NCBI GenBank assembly: GCA_017311315.1
Contig: CM029632.1
Location: 16,646,031-16,710,030 of the forward strand
DNA from: Dendrocalamus latiflorus
Taxonomy: Eukaryota > Streptophyta > Magnoliopsida > Poales > Poaceae
DNA: 64,000 bases
Direction: 5' to 3'
Both the position numbers and the translations under genes were made by a program. The notes under the pieces were generated by a model. The model saw only the letters and a list, made by a program, of their open reading frames with translations. It had not been told where the DNA came from and did no database searches. This document shows, piece by piece, positions 35,901 to 46,522 of the stretch (position 1 is the stretch's first letter; the number at the start of each line of letters is the position of its first letter).

Positions 35901-37839
35901 TTGGTACTTTGGCTACACCTTGTAATCATATATGAGTATGTAAACCTCATCCTCCACTGAAATATATCAAAGCTTTGTCTTAATCGTATTCTTGTTTGCA
36001 CTTTTGTTTGGTTTTGTTTGTTTTTGAGATAGATTGATGATTTCGGCTTCGTGATAGTTCTAGCCTAATCTTTTGCTTAAATTACCTTGATAGGACATGT
36101 GACAATAGATCCAGAAAACCTCATGCTTAGATTCTCCTGAGCAAAACATAATTTGAGTTTTAGGGGTTTTGGTATTCTTGTGAATTAGATTTGATTATCT
36201 TCAATTTGGTGAACTCAAACCCAAGAATCTTATCATTCTTGATTGGTTTAGGTTCCAATCGCCTTAAACAAGTCTCATACAAAATTTAGAAGTGTTTGAA
36301 TGAGAATTGAGTAAATTCTTGAGATTTGAGCTTTTGACCCGAGAGGTTTTCAGGTCTGAGAACAAGGGACCGATCATACCAACCCTAGACTTGTAGTCCG
36401 ATCGGCCTGCCGGTCAAACCAGTCGTAGGTCAGTGGTCAGATTGGCTAGCAGTCAGACCAACCCCTCAATGGCAGTCTAATCAGGCCTGTCTAGTAGGTT
36501 GCTATTTTTGTTAGTTCTTATATCTAGCTTTGTTTTACTTAGTCTAGTTGATGTGATATGAACTTAGTAACTATTATAATTACTTAAGTAAATATTTTGA
36601 ATACCTTAGAGAGAAAAGTTATCAGGAATCATTCACCCGTCTAATTACCGGTATCGGTTCTACACAATCAAACCCAATAAACAAGAAATAAACTTACATA
36701 TAAATTTGTTCCATGCCCCCACTGGATTGAAAGGTTTTAAGGATCTAGTAATGATTACAAGAATATTGCTTTTTACCATTAATACAACAAGGATGTCTGG
36801 TTTTTGTGATTTAGTACTGTATATATTTATAATTCTTGATGAGTATTGTTGTTGTTGTTGCAACCTTTCATATGTCCTGCAGTGACAAGCACTTCATTGA
36901 TTCTAGTTGTTGTCTCGAGCCCTAGTTGGGTGATGATGATCAAGAACTGGACTAGTGACCAACTCCAATGACCTCGCTCTTAAGCTATAAGCTCAACATC
37001 AATGAACTAGATGCACCTTAAAGGCACCATATTTATGGCAAAATCGACAATTGGTCTTGTCTCTAGTGCCATTATTTGATTTTACTTGAAATAATTAGTT
37101 CTCCCTTCTTGTCTATTTCACATTCGAAGATGATCACCGTAGCTTAGTGGGCGCACGTATTGAAAGCTGAAACGTGCGGTAAGTAGCTGGTCAGTTATTG
37201 CAAATAAGTAGCTTTTATCTGCAATTCTGTACAATTTATACTCTGATGAAGAGACGATGGAACGAGTATGTTTAGCCCCAGTTAAGACCAGTTATGCTGA
37301 TTATAGTTTTCGAGTTTACTCTGCATCTCCATGTAAATATGTAATCATATTATCTCTGATAATACACTTTGCAAACGCGTCCTTCAGAAACTGGCCCGAC
37401 TTAACCAGTGGGCTTTGGGTTCACTTTCTCGGACGAGTCAACGTTTACATGGCAGAAAGTCATAGAGCCCAAACATTGTCAGGCAGCACTAGGACGTTGT
37501 CTGGGCTAGCCCAGACCAAATAAAGCCGACTTATAATTTCTCTCTCTTTACTTTTTAGATTAGCTTTATCTGATACAGCTAAATCATTGATATGATTTCT
37601 TCAAAAAAATTCTATGATATGAGCACAATTTGACTAAGGTTTCAATATATCATCAAAATTTCGCAAGAATCACTAGTTTAAAACATGAAGAGATCATTAA
37701 CGGCACACTAGTATATTCCACTTTGATCCAGCTCCAAGTACTACTGCATCAGGCAGAGCACGCCAATTGCAACCAAGAAACATCAACATGCGAAACACAA
37801 AATATTACATATAGGCTAAACTTGCAAGTTGTTGCAGTA
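32940..37839. other. intergenic, decayed repeats
   Basis: No gene is seen. Tandem duplications are at 33400-33495 (48 bp x2) and 33581-33634 (27 bp x2). Bases 33664-34095 are a GAGCTCG/AGCTTGA-rich block with imperfect inverted ends. Bases 34670-35050 and 36355-36490 are dense in GACCGGTCTGACCG-type motifs on both strands, a pattern familiar from grass LTRs. The stretch ending ATTCACCCGTCTAATTACC then TTCTACA (near 36664) resembles the 3' end of a copia LTR. I could not find a matching start or a TSD. Confidence 0.4.
33664..34095. mobile_element. TIR-bounded repeat, type uncertain
   Basis: The ends are TAGGGATGTAAAAGA and the reverse complement of TCTTATTTATAACCCTA, an imperfect inverted pair. 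The interior is repetitive (AGCTCG, TTCGAG, GAGTTT) and noncoding. hAT elements often start (C/T)AGGGATG, but no 8-bp TSD is visible. It may instead be only a diverged interspersed repeat. Confidence 0.35.
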
Positions 37840-38342
37840 TCACATGTCACGTGCCCAAGGAACTCGAGCCTTCCAGATCATGCCGATCTCCATCAGATCT
37901 TGGACAGGGAGTCCCAATCTTGGCAAAGCCGGCCTGCAGTTTCTGTGCAAGAACTCGTAGAACCTGAGCGTCACCTTATCGATCAGGCTCGCGCCCTCCT
38001 CCGTCTCGAACGCCGTCCTGCCCTGAACGTGAACCACGCCGGCCGATCTGGCCTCGTCGATCATCGAAATCTCCTCCTCGACGAACAGGCCGGAGCGACG
38101 CCGCTCGCTTTGATCTGCCCAAATGTGTTCTTGCAAGCAAGTGAGAACCTGTGCTACTACATGAGCACCCTGATGATCAGGAGCAATGGAGTCAGAATAG
38201 CTGTACTGAACGATGCATCCGTAGACGGCACGGCTCCTGGGGCTTCTGACGATGAACCGCTGTTCGCGGCGACCCGATCTACTTGAAGGTATCTGAAAGT
38301 GACGAAAACTGAAACACTGTGGAACATACTCATATTGCGCAT
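37840..38342 (-). pseudogene. KUP/HAK potassium transporter C-terminal fragment
   Basis: Minus-strand frames give SVSVFVTFRYLQVDRV (upstream), then in another frame RFIVRSPRSRAVYGCIVQYS, EEEISMIDEARSAGVVHV, KVTLRFYEFLHRNC and LPVQDLMEIGMIWKARV, then a stop at 37840. These match in order the cytosolic C-terminal tail of plant HAK/KUP/KT K+ transporters: the FV..KYLPV...ERFLV segment, the R.VY.C..RYGY.D segment and the FLR.N/GM.Y terminus. About 165 residues of a roughly 780-residue family are present. The transmembrane core is absent. A one-base frame slip lies near 38262-38272. It is therefore a truncated, frameshifted copy and not a working transporter. It lacks introns, as does the same part of many HAK last exons, so its route of duplication is open. 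Confidence 0.7.
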
Positions 38343-38605
38343 GTAGTGTCGTAGTATGGGAGGGAAGGAGTCTTGGTTGCTGGTGTAAAACTGTTAGACC
38401 ATGTGGTTAGGTCGTCTATTTAGTGATGATGAATAATTAATATTTGGGTTACACTAAAATTTACGATTATAAAAGTTTCGGTCGATACGCTAATGTTGCT
38501 GGAGTATTCAAGATAACAGGTCCGGCCGGCAGGTGTCAACCACGACAAATCGATCACGGCATGTCATCCACGGCAGGCTTTGACTACACCATTTTGATCA
38601 CTATA

Positions 38606-40121
38606 CAGGGATGGATCCACAGAGTATGCCGGGTGGGCCACAGCATACCCTGGGGCCAGCCAACTATCCAGTCAATCCGCCGGTTCGGCTGCCGCACGCG
38701 CCGCTCGATCGTCGAATCCGCACGCGCCGCACGCAGCTCCGCGTCGGCGTCCTGCGCACGTAGCTCCGTCTCCAGTTTGCGCTTTTCGCAGACGCCGGTG
38801 GGGCCCCGCGGCGCGTCTGATCCAGATCTAGTGCCCTCGGCGCTGCGCCTCCACGGCAGCCACGCCTCGCGTGGCACCGCTCCGCGAGGTTGGTGGTGTT
38901 TCCGCAGAAATCTCAGTGCTCGCACGTTGCCGATCTTGTTGCCTTGCGCCGCAGCTAACCGCTTTCACACGCAGACGAGGAGGAGGGGAGAGGCGACGCG
39001 GCGGGCTCGGAGGAGTCGGGGGAAGCGGTGGAGGCGGCCGGTAACTCCTCCCACTCTCTGATAGGTAATATCCGCGTGTACGAATGCTGCTTGTGTTGAG
39101 TGAGGTGAAGTGATTGCTCACTGTTGGTTGGATTTGTTGTTCGGCAGAGTGCCAGAACCAGCGGCAGATAAGGGCGGAGGCGGCTGCGTTGGTGCGGCCG
39201 CCGGCCTCGCATGGGCTCAGCGGCGGTGGCGTTGGGGGCTTCAGCAGTGGAAAAGGTACTTGTGGGGATGGTGGCGGCAGCAGATCGTATTCGGCTGAGA
39301 AGGAGCCGTATATATTGAGATCTGCAAGTATACATGCGTGGACAGAAACACTTATGGAGGCATCTTCCTTTGCTCATCTCTCAGAAGAAGCTGCGCAAGG
39401 TTTGAGTTAGTCCCTTCTCATTTCTCTCACTTCTTTATCTTAAGTTCCGTTTTCATGATTGCTGTTGCTATCTACTCTTTCTAGTTTGTCCCGTGCATTT
39501 GTATACTATTACCAAGCATGTTTGATATAAATTAGTAACTTATGGCGTTGGTTGCCTAGTGCGATCTGATATTTCAAAGAACAGCTTGTCTGTTGTCGCA
39601 CGCTTTACATATTTTGATATGCTGAGTTTCCCATTGAGGCTGGGATAGGCTAATTCCCTGTGCATAATTAAATGGTAAATGGGTTTATGATAGTTTTTGG
39701 TGTCGACAAGTTGCAGTTATGCACTTTGTACTGGTTGGCGAGGTTCCCTTACAATAGTATTGCTTGCCAGTTCAACACTTTCGTAATGAAAGGTATTGCT
39801 TTCATTTTAAAACTTTCCTAGTTCGAGACTTTCATGTCCTTTAGAAAGTGTAGGCCAAAAAAGTCAGACAAGTAGTATTGTAAATCTCCTTTATATATAT
39901 TTGAGACTATTAGTATGGTGTTTGAACTATTTATATTGTAATTTGTGCAAGTTTCCAACTTAATCCTTGAATTCAAGACTTATCATATTATTTAGTGCAT
40001 GTATACCGAATTACGGTGCAAATTTTACAATTATTTACCGAATTGGCAAATGGTTTTACCGAATTACATATGAAAATTTTGGTGCGGTATACCCTTTGGT
40101 AAAATCCTGGGTCCACCACTG
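38606..40121. mobile_element. nonautonomous hAT element, perfect 8-bp TSD
   Basis: The left end CAGGGATGGATCCA and the reverse complement of the right end (CAGTGGTGGACCCAGG) are the short inverted ends of the hAT type. The 8 bp before (38598-38605, tcactata) are repeated exactly after it (40122-40129). The interior has a GC-rich half (38640-39300) with open frames and an AT-rich half (39400-40080). No transposase is recognised. Confidence 0.9.
38640..38925 (-). other. GC-rich coding-like segment inside the hAT element
   Basis: A minus-strand frame of 113 codons contains EKRKLETELRAQDADAELRA and RRVRQPNRR, a charged, helix-prone stretch that could be a coiled coil. Other frames are also open because the segment is very GC-rich. 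It may be a captured exon or the decayed N-terminus of a hAT protein. I do not recognise it. Confidence 0.3.
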
Positions 40122-40168
40122 TCACTATAGAACGACCACGAAATAATCGATAGACTTCGACCTCAAAC

Positions 40169-40310
40169 AGTGAACCAATTGTGTGCTATAGGGAACTGGT
40201 CGTATGGAATAGTGAACTGGTCGTATGCAAAAGTGAACTGGTCATATGTAATAGTGAACCGGTCGTTAGCTACAGTGAACCAAACGTGAGCTACAGTGAA
40301 CGGTCAATAG
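40169..40310. repeat. 21-bp minisatellite, seven units
   Basis: AGTGAACTGGTCGTATG-type units start at 40169, 40190, 40211, 40232, 40253, 40274 and 40295: a strict 21-bp period with substitutions but no length changes. 21 bp is seven codons, but several frames contain stops, so no coding role is suggested. Confidence 0.85.
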
Positions 40311-40434
40311 TCGTAGCCTTGTATTGGATTGGTCAATCAGCAGACTACGACCACGGTCGGTAGTTGGACATGTCGTTCGCGATATGTGATCGATGGAGTA
40401 AGATATAGTAACCGATCGGGGATCGTAGCTACAA

Positions 40435-40585
40435 TGTTTTATTGTTGTCGTAGACTTCGCAGTCTATTGTCATAGTCGTAGACTTCACAGACTGTTATCA
40501 TAGTTATAGACTTAGCGATCTGTTGTCTTAGACTTTACGGTCGGTAGTCGAAGACTTTGCTTGTCGGTAGTCGTAGGCTTCAAGT
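40435..40585. repeat. diverged repeat of about 33 bp (GTAGACTTCGCAGTCTATTG type)
   Basis: TCGTAGACTT..CAG.CTGTTGTCATAG recurs four to five times with a period near 32-34 bp and substitutions. It follows the 21-bp array. Confidence 0.6.
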
Positions 40586-42199
40586 GCTACGATGCTTGTG
40601 ATTTTCGAGTGTTTTGAGTAGTCATAATTCCCGAGTACTTGTGGTTTTCGAGTACTTGTTGAGCCAACGGTCTGACCGACCTGTGCATGGTAGTCATACC
40701 AGTTGTAATGAATGGTATAAGATTGATTTCTAGAAAAGTGTAGAAATTATGGTCGTGGCTGACCTAGTTGATGTTGATGGATGAACTTGGCTATGATATG
40801 CATGTGTGGACTAATGTCGATCAAGTTGGGAAGAACTTGTGCCAAAAAAAATGTTCTTTGGTCTTTGCATGTATAGCTTGGACGTGCAAACTGTTTGTAG
40901 CACCCAAGATTTCAAAAGGGGTATACTATTTCAAATTGGCAAAACCCTAAATGTATCCATCTTATCTCTCTCTCTCTCTCCCATCTCTAACCTCTCTCTC
41001 CCATCTTTACTCACTCTCTCCCATGTGGCCATAGCGGTTGGCAGCGCAGCCGAGGCAGATGTGGCACATGCAGGAGGTAGCGCGGCTAGGGCAGCGTGGT
41101 TGAGCGACATGGCAGCGTGCATGGTTGGGTGGAGGTACGGCCAGGCGGCGACACGACGGTGCGCAGGCGGGTGCGGTGGCACAGGCAACCGGGCGGCGGT
41201 AGGGAGGCTAGAGGCGGCACAGCAGAATGCGGTGGCACGCAGGCCGGGCGAACGGCGCGCGGCGGGGCAGTAGTGTGCGGCCATGTGGTGGCACCATGGT
41301 TGACGGTGGCAGCGACGGTGGCCAGCAACGATAGGTGTCCGGTGTCTTATGCCAACGTGGTTCAGCTGGTCGGGACATGGCCGAACATGGCTCCACGCGG
41401 GAGTTTAGCTATCCTTGCAGCGGGATGTTATTCGCGTGGCCGAATGAGCGTTCCTTCAACCAAACAATGATTTGCACGGCAAAATCTTAGCGAACGCAAT
41501 CTTTTCCGGACGAACAATCTCTTTCCGTCTTTCCATGAGTTTATCTTAACCCTATCATATTATTAATGCTTGCCTGGTCGTTATCATATTACTAATGCAT
41601 GCTTGGTTATTATCATACTACTAATGCTTGCCTGGTTATAAACTTCTCATATTGTATTCATACCATGATATTTTAGGTTATCTTGTTTCATATGCTTTTA
41701 GGTTTACTAAGATACTCAGTTAATAGTGTTCTAGAATTCATGCTCTTAATTAGTGTTTTAGAATTCATGCTTAAATCATTAATGAGGGTAGCATATGAAC
41801 ATGTTTCAAATTTAGGTTTAAACCGCTAGCAATCTTCTAACATTAGGGCTACTATATTTCTTTTTCCTGATATCTTGATCCTTTATTTGTATGATTTCAT
41901 ATATGAGGTGCTACAGTTGGTATCAGAGCTCAGGCTGTTGTTTCTGGAAAACATTTGCACGTACACGGGGTTTCGGGTTAATTTATTCCTGCATGCATAT
42001 ATAGTTACTGGTATATTACCATGATTCCATGTCTAATTACCATTTCTTTTATCCCATTGCTATCCTATGACATTGTTCCAATCACCAGTTCTGACAAGAA
42101 GAGGTTCAATTTTCTTTCTAATTCAATCTGCAGCTCTGTCTATTTCTTTGTACTTTCAAGTCCTTTAAGTCCCATTTCTTCTAGTAGGCCTTACCCGTC

Positions 42200-42416
42200 A
42201 GAGGACCGGCATGAGTCTAGCTCTTGGGGCTCCAAGAGGGTTCGTCGCTGTGGGAAGAACTGGCAGATTCCTTCTCCTTCTTGCCGTTCCGAAGGCGGGA
42301 ACCGCTCTGTAGCTCGGGGGACTCCTGGGAAAAAGCTAGTATGTTATCGTTATGGTGAGGATCATAAGGGCAGCAATTGTGGCTATTCTGACAAGTGCCA
42401 CACTCGTGGAATTTAG
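42200..42416 (+). pseudogene. gag C-terminus remnant with altered zinc knuckle
   Basis: The frame contains GKKLVCYRYGEDHKGSNC. Its spacing is that of a CCHC knuckle (CYxCGxxGHxxxxC), but the second cysteine is tyrosine and the frame ends soon after. The upstream Arg/Ser/Gly-rich stretch is the usual gag linker. Confidence 0.6.
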
Positions 42417-42745
42417 GGGTGCGGGACCTTTCTTGCTCCAGAACCCTGATTCCATTCCTTCGCCTAGGCTGCTCAATAAGCGCAAAGCCCTAGCTGGCAC
42501 TGCAAACCAGCTTGTTGTTTCACCTTCACTCGCTGGCAATCAGAACGTGGTGGTCTTAGCCCTGGTTCCTGCTCCAATTGCTACCGTACCTAGGGGTACT
42601 GATGCGCATCTCTATGCACTACTAAGTTAGGAGTCGCACCGTCGTTCTGATGTGGTGCATGGTAATACTAAACCCCTATCACTCCTTACCTCCCTATCAT
42701 TACCTATCTTACTATTTACTTTTCCCCTCTCCGTAACGTTTTAGG

Positions 42746-42960
42746 TATGGCTATCTTGAATTCTCATCCTGCTCTTACATTGTTTGACTCGAGGGCTAGT
42801 TTCTACTTTTTGACATCTCACTTTATTCCATAGCACATTGTACCCAACAGTACCTTGGCACACCCTGTAGTGGTGACTATCGCTAATGGACCTCTTGTTA
42901 GCAATCTTACTTGCCTCAACATTACCTTGGAAATTGAATGCCTCAAATTCTGTATTGACG
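42746..42960 (+). pseudogene. aspartic protease remnant
   Basis: AILNSHPALTLFDSRASF aligns with the gypsy protease start (V.....A..LFDSGASHSF). The catalytic Asp-Ser-Gly reads Asp-Ser-Arg, so the protease would be inactive. Stops follow. Confidence 0.6.
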
Positions 42961-43146
42961 CATCAGTGGCGCTAATCCAAACCTTTGACCTGATTGTGAA
43001 TATGTATTAGCTGTCTCTTCATCATGTTATTATACATTTGCTTTGACCGCAAGGTTATTCTTCTTCAGGATAATGGGGAGATCGTTTATCAAGGCAAGAG
43101 CGATGCCTTAATCTCCCATTCTTGGCCTCCTATTTCGGTCATCGTT

Positions 43147-44400
43147 GGATGACCAATCTGGGTGCCTTCTCGCCTTGTTAGAGAAGCCTATCACTAGATC
43201 CTTACCAGAAGATTTGCATATTGTTCAAGAATTTCTTGATATCTTCCCTACAGAGCCTCCAGGCCAACCTCCAGTTAGAGCAGTTGAGTGTGCTATTGAT
43301 ATTATTCCTAGCACCGCACTTATTGCCAAGGCTCCTTACCATCAGTATCGTACCGAGTTAGAAGAATTGATGTGGCAATTGGATGATCTTCAGAGCAAAG
43401 GCTTCCTCAGACGCAGTACCCCTGAGTGGGGTTTTTATCAATTACTTTCGTGTAGAATAAAGATAAGATCTTACACATATGTATTGATTATCGAGCTCTC
43501 AATGCGGTAACTATCAAGAACCGCTATCCCTTTCCCTGCATTGATGATATCTTTGACCAGCTCAAAGGTGCCAAGTTCTTCTCCAAGATAGATCTACAGT
43601 ATGGCTATCACCAAGTCCGGATCAAGGCTTTTGATATTCCAAAGATAGCTGTCCGCACTCATTATGGCCTCTTTGAGTTCTTGGTGATGCCATTTGGTCT
43701 AACCAATACTCTGACGGTATTTATGGATCTGATACATCGAGTATTTCATGAGTACTTGGATCAGTTTGTCATTACCTTATATATTGATTTATTCCGGTAC
43801 AGCAAATGAGCATGAGCGACACCTTTGCATCATACTTGATCTCCTTTGGAGACATAAACTCTTTGCTAAATTGAAGAAACTAGCCACGTAGGCGTGGCGC
43901 CACGCCACGCCAGCCACCGTGTGGACCGAAGCAAAAGAGACGGCGATTCGCAGGGAGCTTCATAAAAAAAAAGCGAGGACCCGTGCGTAATTTCGGGAAA
44001 ACAAAAGGATTTTTTTGAAAAAAATCGAGGACCTGCAAGGACCTGTAAGTAAGTAAATAAGGACCTATACATAATTTTGGAAACTTGCGGGGCGCCATCC
44101 AAAATTTTTTTTGAAAAAAACTGGGCGCAGGGAGCTTTTCGCGAGGAAAAAGGACCTTTACGTAATTTTGAAAAAACTGGAGGGATTTGCCTCCCCCGAC
44201 CGTACGCAAATCCGGCCGGACACGCGCCGGCCGAGGGAGGCGAAGGGGCGACGTGGACACCGCGCGGGGGCCGGAACCCCGCGGGGTGTTGAGGGGGTTG
44301 GATGTGCTTTTTGGCTTTCATCTATCAGCTTCCTTGGCCATGTCATTAGTGGCAAGGGACTTTCCTTGGATCCTTCCAAGATCGCTGTAGTGGTGGGCTA
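43147..44400 (+). pseudogene. reverse transcriptase remnant, interrupted
   Basis: Frames carry QEFLDIFPTEPPGQPP, ELEELMWQLDDLQSKGFLR, ICIDYRALNAVTIKNRYP, KIDLQYGYHQVRI and FGLTN, the ordered RT blocks of gypsy pol. Frameshifts occur near 43440 and 43500. The catalytic F-x-D-D block has lost an Asp (ITLYIDLF). After KLFAKLKK the sequence breaks off at about 43877 and resumes at about 44300 with SFLGHVISGKGLSLDPSK. Confidence 0.8.
43877..44300. mobile_element. unclassified insertion in the RT region
   Basis: About 425 bp separates two parts of pol that are adjacent in related elements. It starts with a GC-rich inverted stretch (GGCGTGGCGCCACGCC), then has three degenerate copies of a motif like AGGACCTxTACGTAATTTTG with A/T runs, and ends in a GC-rich tail (44190-44300). 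TSD and TIRs are not evident. Its type is unknown. Confidence 0.55.
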
Positions 44401-44559
44401 GCCAAGACCCAGCAACGTTGTAGAGATCTGTAGTTCCCTGGGTTTGGCTAGGTATTACCATTGTTTTGTTCAGGATTTCTCTTCCTTTTTCAAGCCATTG
44501 ACCAAATTGACTCAAAAAGGGAGAGCAGTTCCTTTGGACAGATGAATGTGAGTCCAGCT

Positions 44560-45190
44560 TCTAGACCCTGAAAAGATGCCTTATTATTGCTCCCATTCTT
44601 GCTTTGTCCAAGGGAGAAAAGAAGTTCACTATCTACAGTGATGTATCCCGATTGGGTTCAGGCTGCATCCTCATGTAGGAGGATAAGGTGATAGCTTATG
44701 CTTCTCATCAACTTAAGAAGTTCGAACTCAACTATCCTACTCATGATCTGGAGCTGGGGGTAGTGGTCTTCACCCTCAATTTGGTGCCATTATCTTTATG
44801 GATAGAAGTGCTTTCTCACCTATAAAGAATTGAATTTGAGGCAGCGGCACTGTTGGTTGAAGTTGATCAAGGACTATGACCTCACCATCCTCTATCATCC
44901 AGGCAAGGCAAATGTGGTGGAGGATGCCCTTGTCACAAAGCAAAGTGATGGTGTTTCTATTTCAACATCAGTCCAGGAGGAGCTTGAGGACCTCCAAACT
45001 ACTCCCTTTTTCGCTTTCTCAGCACTATTATTGGTGAAATCAAAGACTTCATCCCATTTGTTTGATGCATTGCTAGAGGCCCAAGCCTCAGGTTCTGAGA
45101 TCCGACGCTCCCGTGGAGAGGTCATTCAGGCAAAACTGCATGGGCCAGACTTTCCTATCGATGGCAAAGGGCTTTTACGTTTCTGTGCTC
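44560..45190 (+). pseudogene. RNase H and connection remnant
   Basis: FTIYSDVSRLGSGCILM and AYASHQLKKFELNYPTHDLE match the gypsy RNase H domain. YDLTILYHPGKANVVEDAL matches the YDF.I.YHPGKAN.VADALSR segment that ends it. Frames change between the pieces. Confidence 0.75.
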
Positions 45191-46405
45191 GCATTGGATA
45201 CCATCCAATTCACAATTGAAGAGAGACATTCTTCATGAGGCTTATAAAACTCCTTACTCTATTCATCCCAATGAGACTAAGATGTTAAAGAACCTTCAGT
45301 AGCGGTTTTGGTGGTCGAAAATGAAAAAGGGCATAGCCAAGTTTGTGTCTCAATGCGCAATGTGCCAGCAAATTAAAGTAGAGCGCTGCAGTCCTGCCGG
45401 TCCTTTGTAGCCATTAGAGATTCCCAGTGAAAATGAGAGAATATTGCTATGGACTTCATTGCTGGTCTTATTAGGTCACCCCGACGTATGGACTCTATTT
45501 GGGTCATTATCGACCGTCTCACCAAGATGGCTCACTTCATTCCAGTTAAAACCACTTACTCAATTAGTGATCTTGCTAATATCTATGTCAGGGAATTGTC
45601 CATCTTCATGGCATTCCTAAAACCATTGTCTCAGATCATGATACCAAGTTTGTTTTGCATTTTTGGAAGAGCTTGCATTAGAATCTAGGCACGAAGCTCA
45701 ATTTAAACATTGCCTTCTACCCTCAAACTGATGGCCAATTAGAGAGGACCATTCGCACATTGGAGGATATGTTGTGTTGTTGCATACATGCATGGAAGGG
45801 TAATTGGAAAAATTACTTACCTCTTGCAGATTTCTCTTATAATAACATTTCTATTCTAGTATCGACATGACTCCTTTCGAGGCTCTTATGGTAGGCCTTG
45901 TCGTTCTCCCCTTCATTGGGATTAGGTTGGGGAGAAAGAGTTACTTGGGCCTCAGCAAGTTAGTGATTGAAAGGAACAAATCGATCACATCAAGAATAAT
46001 TTGCTTTCAGATCAGAGGCGCCAGAAGAGTTATGTTGACCGTTCTCGTCGTTCACTAAAATTTGAAGTGGATGATCAGGTTCTTTTGCGAGTCTCATCGA
46101 CCAAGGACGTGGTCCATTTTAGGGCAAAAGGGAAGTTGAACCCTTGTTATGTTGGACCATTTCCCATCATTAAGCGGATCGAGAAACTTGCTTACTATTT
46201 AGAGTTACCTTCTTCCTTGGCTGGTGTCCATAACGTCTTCCATGTCTCTATGTTGAGGAAGTATTTGGATGATCCTGATCAAATTCTAGAGTTATCCACC
46301 TTGGAGGTCTCAGAGGATCTGACCATCATTGCACAGCTGGTTCGGATCTTGGAGCATTTGGAGCGTCAACTACGACGTCAGACCATTAATGAGGGTAGCA
46401 TATAA
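45190..46405 (+). pseudogene. integrase and chromodomain-linker remnant
   Basis: SIHPNETKM with FWW.KMKKGIAKFVSQCAMC is the HHCC zinc domain region. DSIWVIIDRLTKMAHFIPV is the start of the integrase core. QKSYVDRSRRSLKFEVDDQV and VFHVSMLRKY are the C-terminal GPF/chromodomain-linked part. Several stops and shifts separate the parts. The last codons (LRRQT) run straight into LTR sequence. Confidence 0.8.
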
Positions 46406-46522
46406 ACATGTTTGAAATTTAGGTTTAAACTGCTATCAATCTTTTAACACTAGGGCTACTATATTTATTTTTCGTGATATCATGATCCTTTATTTGTATG
46501 ATTTCATATGTAAGGTGCTACA

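Larger units (their letters stand above)
40896..46522 (+). mobile_element. decayed Ty3/gypsy (chromovirus-like) retrotransposon
   Basis: The 5' LTR (40896-41915, 1,020 bp) starts TGTAGCACCC and ends GGTGCTACA. The primer-binding site TGGTATCAGAGC starts at 41918. The interior has gag, protease, RT, RNase H and integrase remnants in order, all on the plus strand and broken. The 3' LTR keeps only its last 140 bp or so (about 46382-46522) and is joined directly to the 3' end of pol, so a deletion removed the end of pol and most of the LTR. Flanks ctgtt and cggtc match at 3 of 5 positions, compatible with an old TSD but not proof. Confidence 0.85.

Noticed and set aside
34600..36664. Copia-like LTR spanning the GACCGG-rich region
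   Set aside because: An end-like sequence exists at 36664, but no start with a matching TSD could be located, so the element is not called.
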